From NCBI GenBank assembly GCA_964640175.1, contig CAZXFW010000003.1, positions 248,001-312,000 of the forward strand: a DNA stretch of 64,000 nt, read 5' to 3'. The DNA is from JACKDX01 sp964640175 (GTDB lineage Bacteria; Myxococcota_A; Polyangia; Polyangiales; GCA-016699535). A model generated the notes under the pieces. The model was not told where the DNA came from. It saw nothing but the letters and a program-made list of their open reading frames with translations, and searched no databases. This document shows positions 24,682 through 33,141 of the stretch, in pieces. The position numbers and the translations under genes are program-made. The first letter of the stretch is position 1, and every line of letters begins with the position of its first letter.

Positions 24682-25203
24682 TCATGCATGAATAACTGGC
24701 CGCATGTTGAGTACGTACCGTCCTATCCAGGCATACTCTTTCCATGCCCCGTAATAGGCCTTAATCCCAATAAAGATCACATACGATACCATTGCCACGT
24801 ACACGACACTTGCTAGCGTGATGGTACCCATAAAAAGGACGAACCCTAAAAACGATCCACCAAATCCCACACCCATCACCAACAGATTCCATGCAAAGAA
24901 ACACAGCTGGACTGCCACACTTTGGTGCATGTGAAACATTTCAAAGGGTGTCCTTCGTTTGGTAAACCAAAGCACCATCAGCGGCAACACAGGACCAAAC
25001 ATACCGCAACACACCACAGCTCCCATCGCAGGAAACAGATGTGCTAAAAGCGCATGCCGTCGTTCCTCACCATCAGGGAGGTATCCAGAGGCTTTGGCCC
25101 GCGCAAAGTAACCCTCAGTAGGAGGATTCGAAGACGCATCAGAGGCGTCCGTTGCGGGTTTTTCTGTGAATTCTGGCTGATCGAAGCCATCTGAAGCAGT
25201 CAT
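24682..25203 (-). CDS. DUF4870 (Tic20-like) membrane protein
   Basis: A 173-aa protein. It has an acidic N-terminus, then from residue 49 the layout of DUF4870: HALLAHLFPAMGAVVCCGMF, VLPLMVLWFTKRRTPFEMFH, then a histidine-rich turn and two more hydrophobic segments. The Cys-Cys in the first segment is unusual. Function is unknown. It is convergent with the AddB-like gene and divergent from guaB. Confidence 0.75.
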   Translation of the reverse strand: MTASDGFDQPEFTEKPATDASDASSNPPTEGYFARAKASGYLPDGEERRHALLAHLFPAMGAVVCCGMFGPVLPLMVLWFTKRRTPFEMFHMHQSVAVQLCFFAWNLLVMGVGFGGSFLGFVLFMGTITLASVVYVAMVSYVIFIGIKAYYGAWKEYAWIGRYVLNMRPVIHA

Positions 25204-25313
25204 CTACCTTCTTTAACCCGGTCTAAACTGCGCCGCAATATCCCAAATGCCGAATACACGAGCATCTACGCGCAAATAGCGCTATACTTCGCACCCAATC
25301 TTGTGAGGTCGAC

Positions 25314-26795
25314 GTGTTGGAAGAACGACTGCCTAGAGCATTAACGTTTGATGATGTTTTGCTGTTGCCAGGGTATGCGGACTTTTTACCCCGTGAAGCC
25401 GATCTGCGGGCCCGCTGCGCCAAGGACGTTGAGCTTGCCATTCCCATCATCTCAAGCGCCATGGATACCGTCACCGAATGGCGAACAGCGGTCACCATGG
25501 CTCGGGAAGGTGGGCTTGGGTTCATTCATAAAAACATGTCTGTGAAAGCCCAGGCTCATGAAGCGCTCAAAGTCAAACGCGCTGAGAGCGGAATGATTGC
25601 GGATCCTGTAACGATCCATCCTTCTCGTTCGTTGCATGACGCCCTTATGTTGATGCGTCAACATAATATTTCAGGACTTCCGGTAGTTAATGAAGAAAAA
25701 GTCGTAGGGATCCTGACGAGTCGCGATCTACGCTTTCAGCAAAACCTAGATCATAACGTTGAACAGCATATGACACGAAAGCTCGTGTCTGTCCCCCCTG
25801 GTGTCTCTCAAGAGCGCGCCAAAGAGCTTTTGCATCAACATCGTATCGAAAAACTTCTTGTAATTGGTGAAGGCGGACAACTCATAGGACTCATCACCAT
25901 TCGAGATTTGTTACAAGCGCAGCGATATCCCCACGCCAACAAAGATACCTTAGGACGACTCCGGGTGGGCGCCGCCGTCGGTGTAGGCAACGATGCGGAT
26001 GAGCGTACAGACGCCCTCCTTCAGGCCGGCGTGGATATCATTGCTGTTGATACCGCTCATGGTTTTACCAAAGCGGTGATTGAAACCGTACGCTCCATCA
26101 AACGTAAGTACCCCAAGACACCGGTCGTTGCTGGAAACGTTGCTACCGCCGAAGGTGCAACCGCACTGATTGCCGCAGGGGCTGACGCCATTAAAGTCGG
26201 CATGGGGCCTGGATCCATCTGCACCACTCGTGTTGTGGCAGGGATTGGAGTCCCACAAGTGACAGCCATTGCAGAATGCGCGAAAGCTGCCGCAGATTCT
26301 GGAACACCTATCATTGCGGATGGCGGCATCAAATACTCTGGAGATGTCGTCAAAGCACTGGCCGCAGGGGCCCATTGTGTCATGATAGGCTCGCTGTTTG
26401 CGGGAACCGATGAGTCGCCGGGGCAGCGCATCCTTTACCAAGGACGTACCTACAAAAGCTATCGAGGCATGGGGTCGCTGGCCGCTATGTCGCTCGGCTC
26501 AAGTGACCGCTACGCTCAGAGCGATGTGCACGAAGTTGAAAAGCTCGTGCCCGAAGGTGTTGAAGGCCGTGTGCCTTACCGTGGCTCGCTCTCCAGCATC
26601 GTATACCAATTGGTCGGCGGGTTGCGAGCCGGGATGGGATATACCGGATGTCGCACTATCGAAGAGCTTCGCACCAAAGCCCGCTTCGTTGAGCAAACCG
26701 CACAAGGCGTGCGTGAAAGCCACGTCCATGATGTCGTGGTCACTCAGGAAGCGCCCAATTATCAAACCGGCAACACAGAGCACGGTGGCGGTTAA
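25314..26795 (+). CDS. guaB: Inosine-5'-monophosphate dehydrogenase
   Basis: GuaB oxidises IMP to XMP with NAD, the committed step of GTP synthesis. The N-terminus RALTFDDVLLLPGYADFLPR is typical. Two CBS domains lie at about residues 95-205. The catalytic Cys sits in GPGSICTTRVVAG, and the flap in QGRTYKSYRGMGSL and DRYAQ. At 493 aa it has usual length. It starts at GTG 25314 after a GAGG ribosome site. guaA follows after 20 bp, forming the standard guaBA operon. Confidence 0.98.
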   Translation: MLEERLPRALTFDDVLLLPGYADFLPREADLRARCAKDVELAIPIISSAMDTVTEWRTAVTMAREGGLGFIHKNMSVKAQAHEALKVKRAESGMIADPVTIHPSRSLHDALMLMRQHNISGLPVVNEEKVVGILTSRDLRFQQNLDHNVEQHMTRKLVSVPPGVSQERAKELLHQHRIEKLLVIGEGGQLIGLITIRDLLQAQRYPHANKDTLGRLRVGAAVGVGNDADERTDALLQAGVDIIAVDTAHGFTKAVIETVRSIKRKYPKTPVVAGNVATAEGATALIAAGADAIKVGMGPGSICTTRVVAGIGVPQVTAIAECAKAAADSGTPIIADGGIKYSGDVVKALAAGAHCVMIGSLFAGTDESPGQRILYQGRTYKSYRGMGSLAAMSLGSSDRYAQSDVHEVEKLVPEGVEGRVPYRGSLSSIVYQLVGGLRAGMGYTGCRTIEELRTKARFVEQTAQGVRESHVHDVVVTQEAPNYQTGNTEHGGG

Positions 26796-26815
26796 CTCCC
26801 CTAAAAGGACAGGCA

Positions 26816-28348
26816 ATGATTCTCATCTTAGATTTTGGCTCCCAGTATACCCAGCTTATTGCACGACGTATCCGTGAAGAACGCGTCTATTGTGAGATTC
26901 ATCCCTGCACCATAGATATCTCGGAGATCCGCAAGCTCAACCCCAAAGGGCTTGTGCTGTCTGGCGGCCCACGCAGCGTGTTCGAACCCGACGCGCCTCG
27001 GCTTAATCCTGAAATACTTGAGCTCGGCTTACCTGTGCTCGGTATCTGCTATGGCATGCAACTCATCAGCCTTCTTCTTGGAGGCAAGGTCGTCCGTGCA
27101 GAAGAACATGAATACGGCGCTGCACACATCGAAGTAATCCAACCTGAAGGCATCTTGCGTGACTTTAAACAAGGACAGCATCTGGATGTCTGGATGAGCC
27201 ATAGCGACCGCGTCCAAAGCCTTCCTGAAGGGTTTGTGACATTAGCAAGGAGTACCAACACTGAGTTTGCAGCGGCCGCTCACCTTGAACGGCAGATATA
27301 CGGTGTCCAGTTCCACCCCGAAGTCATGCACACCCCTCAAGGCACCCACATGCTGTCTGCATTTCTCTTCGAGATTGCCCACTCCGAGCCCACATGGACG
27401 CCAGGATCTTTCGTGGAGCAAAGTGTCGAGAGAATTAAAAACAACGTAGGAAGCGATGCTGTTATCTGCGGTCTTTCTGGCGGAGTAGACTCTTCCGTTG
27501 CTGCATTATTGGTGTCCCGAGCTATTGGCGAGCAACTTACCTGCATTTTTGTGGACAATGGGTTGTTGCGACAAGGGGAGGCGGAAGATGTGGTACGCAC
27601 ATTTCGCGATGCCTTTAGATTGCGCTTGGTTCATGTGGATGCCTCCGAACAATTCCTCACAGCGCTCCAGGGCATCACAGACCCTGAAGCAAAGCGTAAA
27701 ACCATCGGGCACGTGTTCATTGATGTGTTCAATCAAGAAGCTCAAAAACTTGGCAACGTCACCCACCTTGTTCAAGGCACATTGTATCCAGATGTCATTG
27801 AGAGCGTTTCTTTCAAAGGCCCGAGCGCAGTCATCAAAAGCCATCATAACGTTGGAGGGCTTCCTAAAGATATGCAGTTCAAGCTTATCGAGCCGCTCAA
27901 AGAACTGTTTAAAGACGAAGTGCGAGAAGTGGGCACCGCACTCGGAATGCCACACCACATTTTGACACGGCAACCTTTTCCAGGCCCCGGGCTTGCGGTC
28001 CGGTGTTTAGGCGAAGTGACCAAAGAACGATTGTCCATCTTACGCGAAGCCGATGCGATTTTAGAAGAAGAGGTGCGCAAGTCGGAAGTGTACGATACGT
28101 TATGGCAGTCTTTTTGTGTGATTTTACCTGTTCAAACGGTGGGCGTCATGGGCGATGAGCGCACGTACGAATCGGTCATTGCTATTCGCGCGGTACATTC
28201 TCAAGACGGCATGACAGCCGATTGGGCAAGGCTCCCTTATGAACTATTAGCCGGAGCATCCAGCCGAATTATTAACGAAGTTCGCGGCTGTAACCGCGTG
28301 GTGTACGACATTTCTAGCAAACCACCTGCGACCATTGAATGGGAATAA
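26816..28348 (+). CDS. guaA: GMP synthase (glutamine-hydrolysing)
   Basis: GuaA aminates XMP to GMP. The class I glutamine amidotransferase domain (residues 1-190) has the nucleophile Cys in GICYGMQLIS and the His/Glu pair in QFHPEV. The ATP-pyrophosphatase P-loop is GLSGGVDSSVAALL at about residue 220. The C-terminal dimerisation domain ends with the conserved KPPATIEWE. Length 510 aa is normal. The gene follows guaB and overlaps the next small lipoprotein gene by 10 bp. Confidence 0.98.
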   Translation: MILILDFGSQYTQLIARRIREERVYCEIHPCTIDISEIRKLNPKGLVLSGGPRSVFEPDAPRLNPEILELGLPVLGICYGMQLISLLLGGKVVRAEEHEYGAAHIEVIQPEGILRDFKQGQHLDVWMSHSDRVQSLPEGFVTLARSTNTEFAAAAHLERQIYGVQFHPEVMHTPQGTHMLSAFLFEIAHSEPTWTPGSFVEQSVERIKNNVGSDAVICGLSGGVDSSVAALLVSRAIGEQLTCIFVDNGLLRQGEAEDVVRTFRDAFRLRLVHVDASEQFLTALQGITDPEAKRKTIGHVFIDVFNQEAQKLGNVTHLVQGTLYPDVIESVSFKGPSAVIKSHHNVGGLPKDMQFKLIEPLKELFKDEVREVGTALGMPHHILTRQPFPGPGLAVRCLGEVTKERLSILREADAILEEEVRKSEVYDTLWQSFCVILPVQTVGVMGDERTYESVIAIRAVHSQDGMTADWARLPYELLAGASSRIINEVRGCNRVVYDISSKPPATIEWE

Positions 28349-28659
28349 CCCTGCTGCGCGCCCTGCAGTTTGCGTGCCTTTTAAGCAGTGTGGCCTTAGC
28401 ACACGCATGCGCAGGCGCCACACCGAAGGCCCAAGAAACCTTGCTTCATATTGCGGTGGAGCCCCGTGATGCACGTGTTTATGTGGATGAGGAGTTTTTA
28501 GGCACAGCGTGGGTTCTTAAAGGCCATGCTGTTCCTCTCAACAAAGGCCCTCACTTTATCGTCATCTCTTCAACCCACTACTTTCCGCACCATCTCAAGC
28601 TTTATTTGCGTCCGGGTACGACGCAAGTGCGTGTGGCTCTGCGCCCTATCCCTCCATAG
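28339..28659 (+). CDS. Small PEGA-domain lipoprotein
   Basis: A 106-aa protein with a signal peptide and a Cys in ALAHACAG (a loose lipobox). One PEGA-type beta domain follows (VEPRDARVYVDEEFLGTA, then LNKGPHFIVIS). PEGA domains occur in envelope proteins of deltaproteobacteria and are thought to bind other envelope components. Its start overlaps guaA by 10 bp, so it is probably translated from the guaBA message. It converges on pfkA with a 12-bp gap. Confidence 0.75.
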   Translation: MGITLLRALQFACLLSSVALAHACAGATPKAQETLLHIAVEPRDARVYVDEEFLGTAWVLKGHAVPLNKGPHFIVISSTHYFPHHLKLYLRPGTTQVRVALRPIPP

Positions 28660-28671
28660 AACTTTCAATAA

Positions 28672-29769
28672 CTAACCACCAAGCTCGATGCCTATGTGGC
28701 GTGCCACAGAGACAATCTCCCCACTCTCAGGAACACAACGGCCGCCTTCAATGGCACGCTCTAAAGGCACATCGACTATCTTGTCCCCCTCTAAACTCAC
28801 CAAGCGGCCTACGTGGTTGTCTCGACACAATTCTGCCGCTTTCAAACCAAACCGTGTTCCAAGCACACGATCCCACGCAGAGGGCGAACCCCCTCGCACT
28901 AAGTGTCCTAGCACTGTCACGCGAATCTCATGAGGAATACGGCCCCGAAGCTCATCCGCGAGGCGGTGGCCTGCCCCACCCAAGCGTGCCAAATGCCCTG
29001 TACGCCCTTCCTCCACAGTAGAAACATCGCCACCTTTCGGCTTCGCCCCTTCGCCAATCACGACGATAGCAAATGTGGCACCACGTTGCGCTCTTGCCCG
29101 GATGGCTTTTTCCACCCTTTCAATCTCATAAGGAATTTCAGGAATCAGCACCACATCTGCGCCGCCGGCAATCCCTGCATAAAGTGCAATCCAGCCCGCA
29201 TCACGTCCCATCAACTCGACGATCATCACTCGGTCATGTGACTCTGCAGTCGAGTGCAATGCGTCGATCGCAGAGGTCGCGGTTTGCACTGCTGTATTAA
29301 ATCCAAACGTAACATCTGTCCCCGCCAAGTCGTTGTCGATGGTCTTAGGAACACCAACGATTTTCACGCCTTTCGCCTGCAAGCGTAAGGCATGATTCAT
29401 CGTGCCATCGCCGCCTACCATCACGGCGATATCAATGCGATGATCCTTAAGACGCTGGATCACTTGGTCTGAAACATCGATATACGTTTTCTTCCCTCCG
29501 GGTTCTTCGATCGGATAGGCAAACGGATTGCCACGGTTTGAACAGCCAAGGATGCTTCCGCCGCGGGGCAAAATACCCCTGATGGATTTCCAGTCGAGAG
29601 GGATAATGCGATCGGGCTGAACTAAACCCTCGAAACCGTCTTCGCTCCCATACACCTCAAGGCCAAAATTAATACACCCACGAACGAATGCTCTAATCAC
29701 AGCATTGAGGCCTGGCGCATCGCCGCCTCCAGTTAATATGCATACACGTTTAACAGACTCACTGCTCAT
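28672..29769 (-). CDS. pfkA: 6-phosphofructokinase (group III type)
   Basis: This enzyme phosphorylates fructose-6-phosphate in glycolysis. The N-terminal phosphate loop is LTGGGDAPGLNAVIR. The phosphoryl-donor motifs are GGDGTM and PKTIDNDLAGTD. ATP enzymes usually have Gly then Gly at these two key places, and pyrophosphate enzymes Asp then Lys. Here it is Gly then Lys, as in the mixed 'group III' enzymes, so the donor cannot be settled from sequence. MGRDAGWIAL is the substrate-binding motif. It is the last gene of the leftward unit after rlmB. Confidence 0.93.
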   Translation of the reverse strand: MSSESVKRVCILTGGGDAPGLNAVIRAFVRGCINFGLEVYGSEDGFEGLVQPDRIIPLDWKSIRGILPRGGSILGCSNRGNPFAYPIEEPGGKKTYIDVSDQVIQRLKDHRIDIAVMVGGDGTMNHALRLQAKGVKIVGVPKTIDNDLAGTDVTFGFNTAVQTATSAIDALHSTAESHDRVMIVELMGRDAGWIALYAGIAGGADVVLIPEIPYEIERVEKAIRARAQRGATFAIVVIGEGAKPKGGDVSTVEEGRTGHLARLGGAGHRLADELRGRIPHEIRVTVLGHLVRGGSPSAWDRVLGTRFGLKAAELCRDNHVGRLVSLEGDKIVDVPLERAIEGGRCVPESGEIVSVARHIGIELGG

Positions 29770-29793
29770 AGTACTTGTCCTGGTTATTGATGT

Positions 29794-30537
29794 TTAGAGG
29801 TTGGTAGAAGAAATGGTTACGGTGGATAATGAATACATGGCAATAGCTGCGGCGACTGATGCATTAAGTGATTCCAGTGGTCCTGTCATGTCGATACGCG
29901 CCAACTGATCACAGCTTTGGCGCACCAGCCTACGCAACCCTTTACCTTCAGAGCCTACCACCAAGACCCGATTCCTATCACTGGGCGTTAAAGCTTGCAA
30001 AGAGATTTCCGCCCCCGCATCGAGTCCCACAACCTCGAACCCATGCTCCTCTCGCAGGTAAACCAAGACCTTGGAAAGGTTACTCACCCGGGCAATTCGG
30101 GCATGCTCCGTCCCACCGGCAGAGGCCCGAACCACCACCGCTGTGACACTTGCAGCCCTATGCCGAGGCAAAATAACTCCCTGATACCCAAAAGCCACTG
30201 CACTGCGCACAATAGCCCCAAGATTGTGCGGGTCTGTAATCTCATCCAATGCCACTAGGTGCTTCGGGCCCGTGCTTGGGCGCTCCAGGAGCGACTCCAA
30301 AGGGACGTAGGAATACGAGCCCGCAATCGCAACCACCCCTTGATGGGGCAGCCCTTTGGCAAGGTGGTTAAGAGTATCCTCGGCCACGGTCTCAACGACC
30401 ACCCCCTTGCGCTGCGCCAGCGCACCAATCTTGGCGAGCTCAACGCGTTCTTTCGCGCTCACATAAACGACGTGAATCTCACCGCTTGCAAGCAACGCCT
30501 CATAAACAGCGCGTTTTCCAAGAATCCTACGCTTCAC
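29794..30537 (-). CDS. rlmB: 23S rRNA (guanosine-2'-O-)-methyltransferase, RlmB/TrmH family
   Basis: This is a SPOUT-fold methyltransferase of 247 aa. It has an N-terminal RNA-binding domain (RILGKRAVYEALLASG) and the three SpoU motifs: DPHNLGAIVRSA with the catalytic Arg, VVGSEGKGL, and ESLNASVAAAIAMY. RlmB methylates G2251 of 23S rRNA in E. coli; related enzymes act on tRNA, so the target is inferred. It begins at GTG 30537, overlapping the pyrF stop by 4 bp (GTGA). Confidence 0.92.
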   Translation of the reverse strand: MKRRILGKRAVYEALLASGEIHVVYVSAKERVELAKIGALAQRKGVVVETVAEDTLNHLAKGLPHQGVVAIAGSYSYVPLESLLERPSTGPKHLVALDEITDPHNLGAIVRSAVAFGYQGVILPRHRAASVTAVVVRASAGGTEHARIARVSNLSKVLVYLREEHGFEVVGLDAGAEISLQALTPSDRNRVLVVGSEGKGLRRLVRQSCDQLARIDMTGPLESLNASVAAAIAMYSLSTVTISSTNL

Positions 30538-31262
30538 ACGACATCCGTTTTGGCCTGCAATGCTTGACTGATTTCCTCAAGAATCTGCTCTGCGGCCAGA
30601 CGAGGCTCGGCGGCATCTCGAATCGGCCTACCCACCACAAGCAAATCTGCCCCTGCTCCTATCGCCATGGCGGGAGTCATCACGCGCTTCTGATCCCCTT
30701 GATCCGCCCCTTCGGGGCGTATGCCTGGAACCACCAAAAAAGCCTCAGGCCCAAGCTGAGCCCGCAGCATGGACACTTCTTCAGAAGAGGTCACAATTCC
30801 CCTCAGCCCTGCATCAAACGCCATCTGCGCAAAGCGGGAAACGGTTTGCTGCGCGGACCCATTAAAGCCAATCGCCTCTACGGCAGAGGCATCCAAACTC
30901 GTCAGCAACGTCACTGCCAAAAGGTTAAGTTCAGAATCCCGTGCTGCTTCTGCTGCACGCTTAAGTGCATGAGGACCATTTGCGGCATGCACCGTTAAAT
31001 ACCTGACTCCTAGACCAACAGCCACCTTTACACTGCGTGCCACTGTTTCAGAAATGTCATGGAGTTTGAGATCTAAAAAACATTCCGCCTTGGCTTGCCG
31101 TACGAGATCCACAGCCCGGGAGCCTTCCGCCATGAACAACTCAAGCCCCACCTTAAATACTCCCACACAAGGTGCGACTTGTTCGATCAAGCCACGCGCT
31201 TGCGCCAGCGTTGGAACATCCAGCGCAAATGCAAGTTTGGCACGCGCTTCGGCATGCTTCAT
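30534..31262 (-). CDS. pyrF: Orotidine-5'-phosphate decarboxylase
   Basis: PyrF makes UMP from OMP. The open frame extends 102 codons further upstream, but homology begins at the ATG at 31262 (LAFALDVPTLAQA). The catalytic Asp-Lys-Asp cluster is in FLDLKLHDISETVARS, and the phosphate-gripping end is VVPGIRPEG and VVGRPIRDA. This start lies 16 bp after the coiled-coil gene's stop. The gene overlaps rlmB by 4 bp. With pyrD at 20.3 kb it is the second pyrimidine gene in the window. Confidence 0.96.
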   Translation of the reverse strand: MKHAEARAKLAFALDVPTLAQARGLIEQVAPCVGVFKVGLELFMAEGSRAVDLVRQAKAECFLDLKLHDISETVARSVKVAVGLGVRYLTVHAANGPHALKRAAEAARDSELNLLAVTLLTSLDASAVEAIGFNGSAQQTVSRFAQMAFDAGLRGIVTSSEEVSMLRAQLGPEAFLVVPGIRPEGADQGDQKRVMTPAMAIGAGADLLVVGRPIRDAAEPRLAAEQILEEISQALQAKTDVV

Positions 31263-31278
31263 ATCACGTTCCTCAAAA

Positions 31279-32028
31279 TCAGAAATCGAGCCCACCCAAT
31301 GGATCGTCTCCTCCACTGGAACGGCCTGAACGCCGCTCTGAACGATCCGCGCCGCGTTCTTTCGACTTACGTGTGGATGAGCTTCCTGCAGCCCGTGCTC
31401 TTTCTGCGGATCTTTGGCGATTGCGCTCAAGCTCCGCAGCTGCAGCTTCGGCTTTCTGACGTGCCTCTTCAGCTTTTTGACGAGCTTCCGCGGCCTGGCT
31501 TGCCAAACGTTCACGCTCTTCCTCAACGCGCTGACGTTCCTGCCGTTCAAGAGCCGCTTGTTGCGCACGACGTTCTAGCTCTGGCTGCACGATTCCAAAA
31601 AATGCACCTGCACCCAGGCCTATCAGGACAAGAGACACGATAACCAACCCACGCATTGAAAATGCTTTGCTTCGTTTTGCTTCAAGCTCGCGAATCTCAC
31701 GGTCATGTGCCAAGCGTTGCTGATTTTCTTCCAATCGCTCGCGGCGCTCCATCTCCAGCCGTACCCTTAGCTCAGCCTCTTGACGCTCGCGCTCAAGGCG
31801 CTCTTCTTCGTCGCGAACCTGACGTTCTTGTGCCAGCTTGGCTTCTTCTTCTGCTCGACGCTGTGCTTCTATCTGCTCTTTACGGCGGCGCTCTTCTTCT
31901 TCTTTACGAAGCCGCTCTTCTTCGTCGCGACGGCGGCGCTGCTCTTCTTCCGCTTTGATACGGTCTTCTTCGAGGCTCATCAGCTCTCGAAGGTTAAACA
32001 ACACGGAATCGTTATCTTGGTCCGACAT
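31279..32028 (-). CDS. Coiled-coil single-pass membrane protein
   Basis: This 249-aa protein has a Glu/Arg-rich predicted coiled coil at residues 20-120, one TM segment (about 125-146, MRGLVIVSLVLIGLGAGAFF) and another coiled coil (150-212). It ends in a Ser/Arg/Gly-rich tail finishing in DPLGGLDF. The layout resembles TolA-like or myxobacterial gliding/envelope scaffold proteins but no family is certain. The low-complexity composition makes similarity unreliable. It heads the pyrF-rlmB-pfkA unit and is divergent from the biotinyl-domain gene. Confidence 0.8.
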   Translation of the reverse strand: MSDQDNDSVLFNLRELMSLEEDRIKAEEEQRRRRDEEERLRKEEEERRRKEQIEAQRRAEEEAKLAQERQVRDEEERLERERQEAELRVRLEMERRERLEENQQRLAHDREIRELEAKRSKAFSMRGLVIVSLVLIGLGAGAFFGIVQPELERRAQQAALERQERQRVEEERERLASQAAEARQKAEEARQKAEAAAAELERNRQRSAERARAAGSSSTRKSKERGADRSERRSGRSSGGDDPLGGLDF

Positions 32029-32124
32029 AGCTTGGTTTACAAAGGTCGTTTAAGGTACGCTTGTTCAAATTTAGCTGGCCTACTGCTAAAAAGTCAATGT
32101 AACACGCTGAATTTGTGAGGAACC

Positions 32125-32340
32125 ATGGCATTGGAATTGCGTGCGCACATTACCGGAACTGTATGGAAAATCGAGAAAAAGTCCGGTGATCCCGTCAAAC
32201 AAGGAGAAGTCATCCTTATTTTAGAGTCCATGAAAATGGAAATGCCTCTTGAATCACCTGCCACCGGAACGCTTGAGGCCCTTAACTGCCAGGAAGGCGA
32301 TTCAGTCCAGGAAGACCAGGTCCTAGGCACGATTGTCTGA
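32125..32340 (+). CDS. Stand-alone biotinyl-domain carrier protein (71 aa)
   Basis: The whole protein is one biotin/lipoyl attachment domain. The biotinylation site is the Lys in ESMKMEMP (about residue 38), preceded by GTVWKI and QGEVILIL and followed by GTLEAL and GDSVQEDQVLGTI. It would carry CO2 as part of a multi-subunit biotin-dependent carboxylase, but no biotin carboxylase or carboxyltransferase gene is in the window. A ribosome site GAGGAA precedes the ATG. Its end overlaps the convergent SctJ-like gene by 18 bp. Confidence 0.9.
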   Translation: MALELRAHITGTVWKIEKKSGDPVKQGEVILILESMKMEMPLESPATGTLEALNCQEGDSVQEDQVLGTIV

Positions 32341-33114
32341 GCCGGCCCGATCCTGGGCAAGGCGGGCATTGCGCCTGACCAACCCCACTATCACAACCAT
32401 CCAGAGGAGATTGAGCCCCAACATGGCTCCCAGCGCCACTCTCAGTAGGGGCGCAGACGATTGGCTCACGGCAATTGGCCCAATGTAGGCCAACGGGACA
32501 TGCGCCCGTTTGGTCTGAGGCGCTAACAACCGCACGACTGACACACGCTCTTGCGATAGGCCGTGCACTGCTCCAGCAACAAGTCTTTGAATGTCTGCAT
32601 CCTTAAACGTTACCCCCCCTTGTCTTACGGTAACCAGCACAGAAGCTTGAGGGCTCAAAGCTGCTTCGCCAGCGTCCAGCATGGCTGCGGGTGGCAGTGC
32701 AACATGCACCCGTGCGTCCAGCACCCCATCGATCGTCTCAATCGAACGCGACAGCTCTCCGGACAACGCAGAAGCGTAACGAATACGTTCTTCTGTAGCC
32801 GTCGAGACCAATGCTTTACCATCAAACAGCTCTTGAATTCCTGGTTCCTGCTGACGGGGTAGCGCATCCATACGCAGTGTCGCTAATGCACTGGGCATCG
32901 CAGAACGCGGCACATTAACCTGATACGTTTGAACTTCACCGAATCCTTTTTCTTTATGCTTCTGTGCTCGAATGCCTGCGTTATCTAAGGCCACCACCAT
33001 CCGATTGGCTTCTTCTTCAGAAAGTTGTCCTTCGACAGGAGCATTGCAGCCCGCTGTCACTATCATCATCGTAACGCTCATGACGAAACAGCGCCGCATC
33101 GAAACCATGGACAT
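32323..33114 (-). CDS. SctJ/YscJ/FliF-type inner-membrane ring lipoprotein (orphan)
   Basis: The 263-aa protein has a lipoprotein signal (IVTAGCNAP) and the two ring-building motif domains of the YscJ family. Blocks include LSEEEANRMVVALDNAGI, GIQELFDGKALVSTATEE, RYASALSGELSRSIETIDGV and ARVHVALPP. A C-terminal TM segment (about residues 224-246) is followed by a short basic tail. In type III secretion this lipoprotein forms the inner-membrane ring with SctD. No other injectisome or flagellar gene is near. Only the GYF/AgmX gene, 27 bp upstream, appears to be in the same unit. Confidence 0.88.
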   Translation of the reverse strand: MSMVSMRRCFVMSVTMMIVTAGCNAPVEGQLSEEEANRMVVALDNAGIRAQKHKEKGFGEVQTYQVNVPRSAMPSALATLRMDALPRQQEPGIQELFDGKALVSTATEERIRYASALSGELSRSIETIDGVLDARVHVALPPAAMLDAGEAALSPQASVLVTVRQGGVTFKDADIQRLVAGAVHGLSQERVSVVRLLAPQTKRAHVPLAYIGPIAVSQSSAPLLRVALGAMLGLNLLWMVVIVGLVRRNARLAQDRAGSDNRA

Positions 33115-33141
33115 AGGAGCACCTCAGCTGGATAACAGAAC

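Noticed and set aside
27506..27973. 155-aa frames on both strands inside guaA
   Set aside because: Shadows of guaA, whose frame is conserved throughout.
31263..31568. 102-residue N-terminal extension of PyrF
   Set aside because: Antisense-like, Arg/Lys-rich sequence overlapping the coiled-coil gene; PyrF homology begins exactly at the ATG at 31262.
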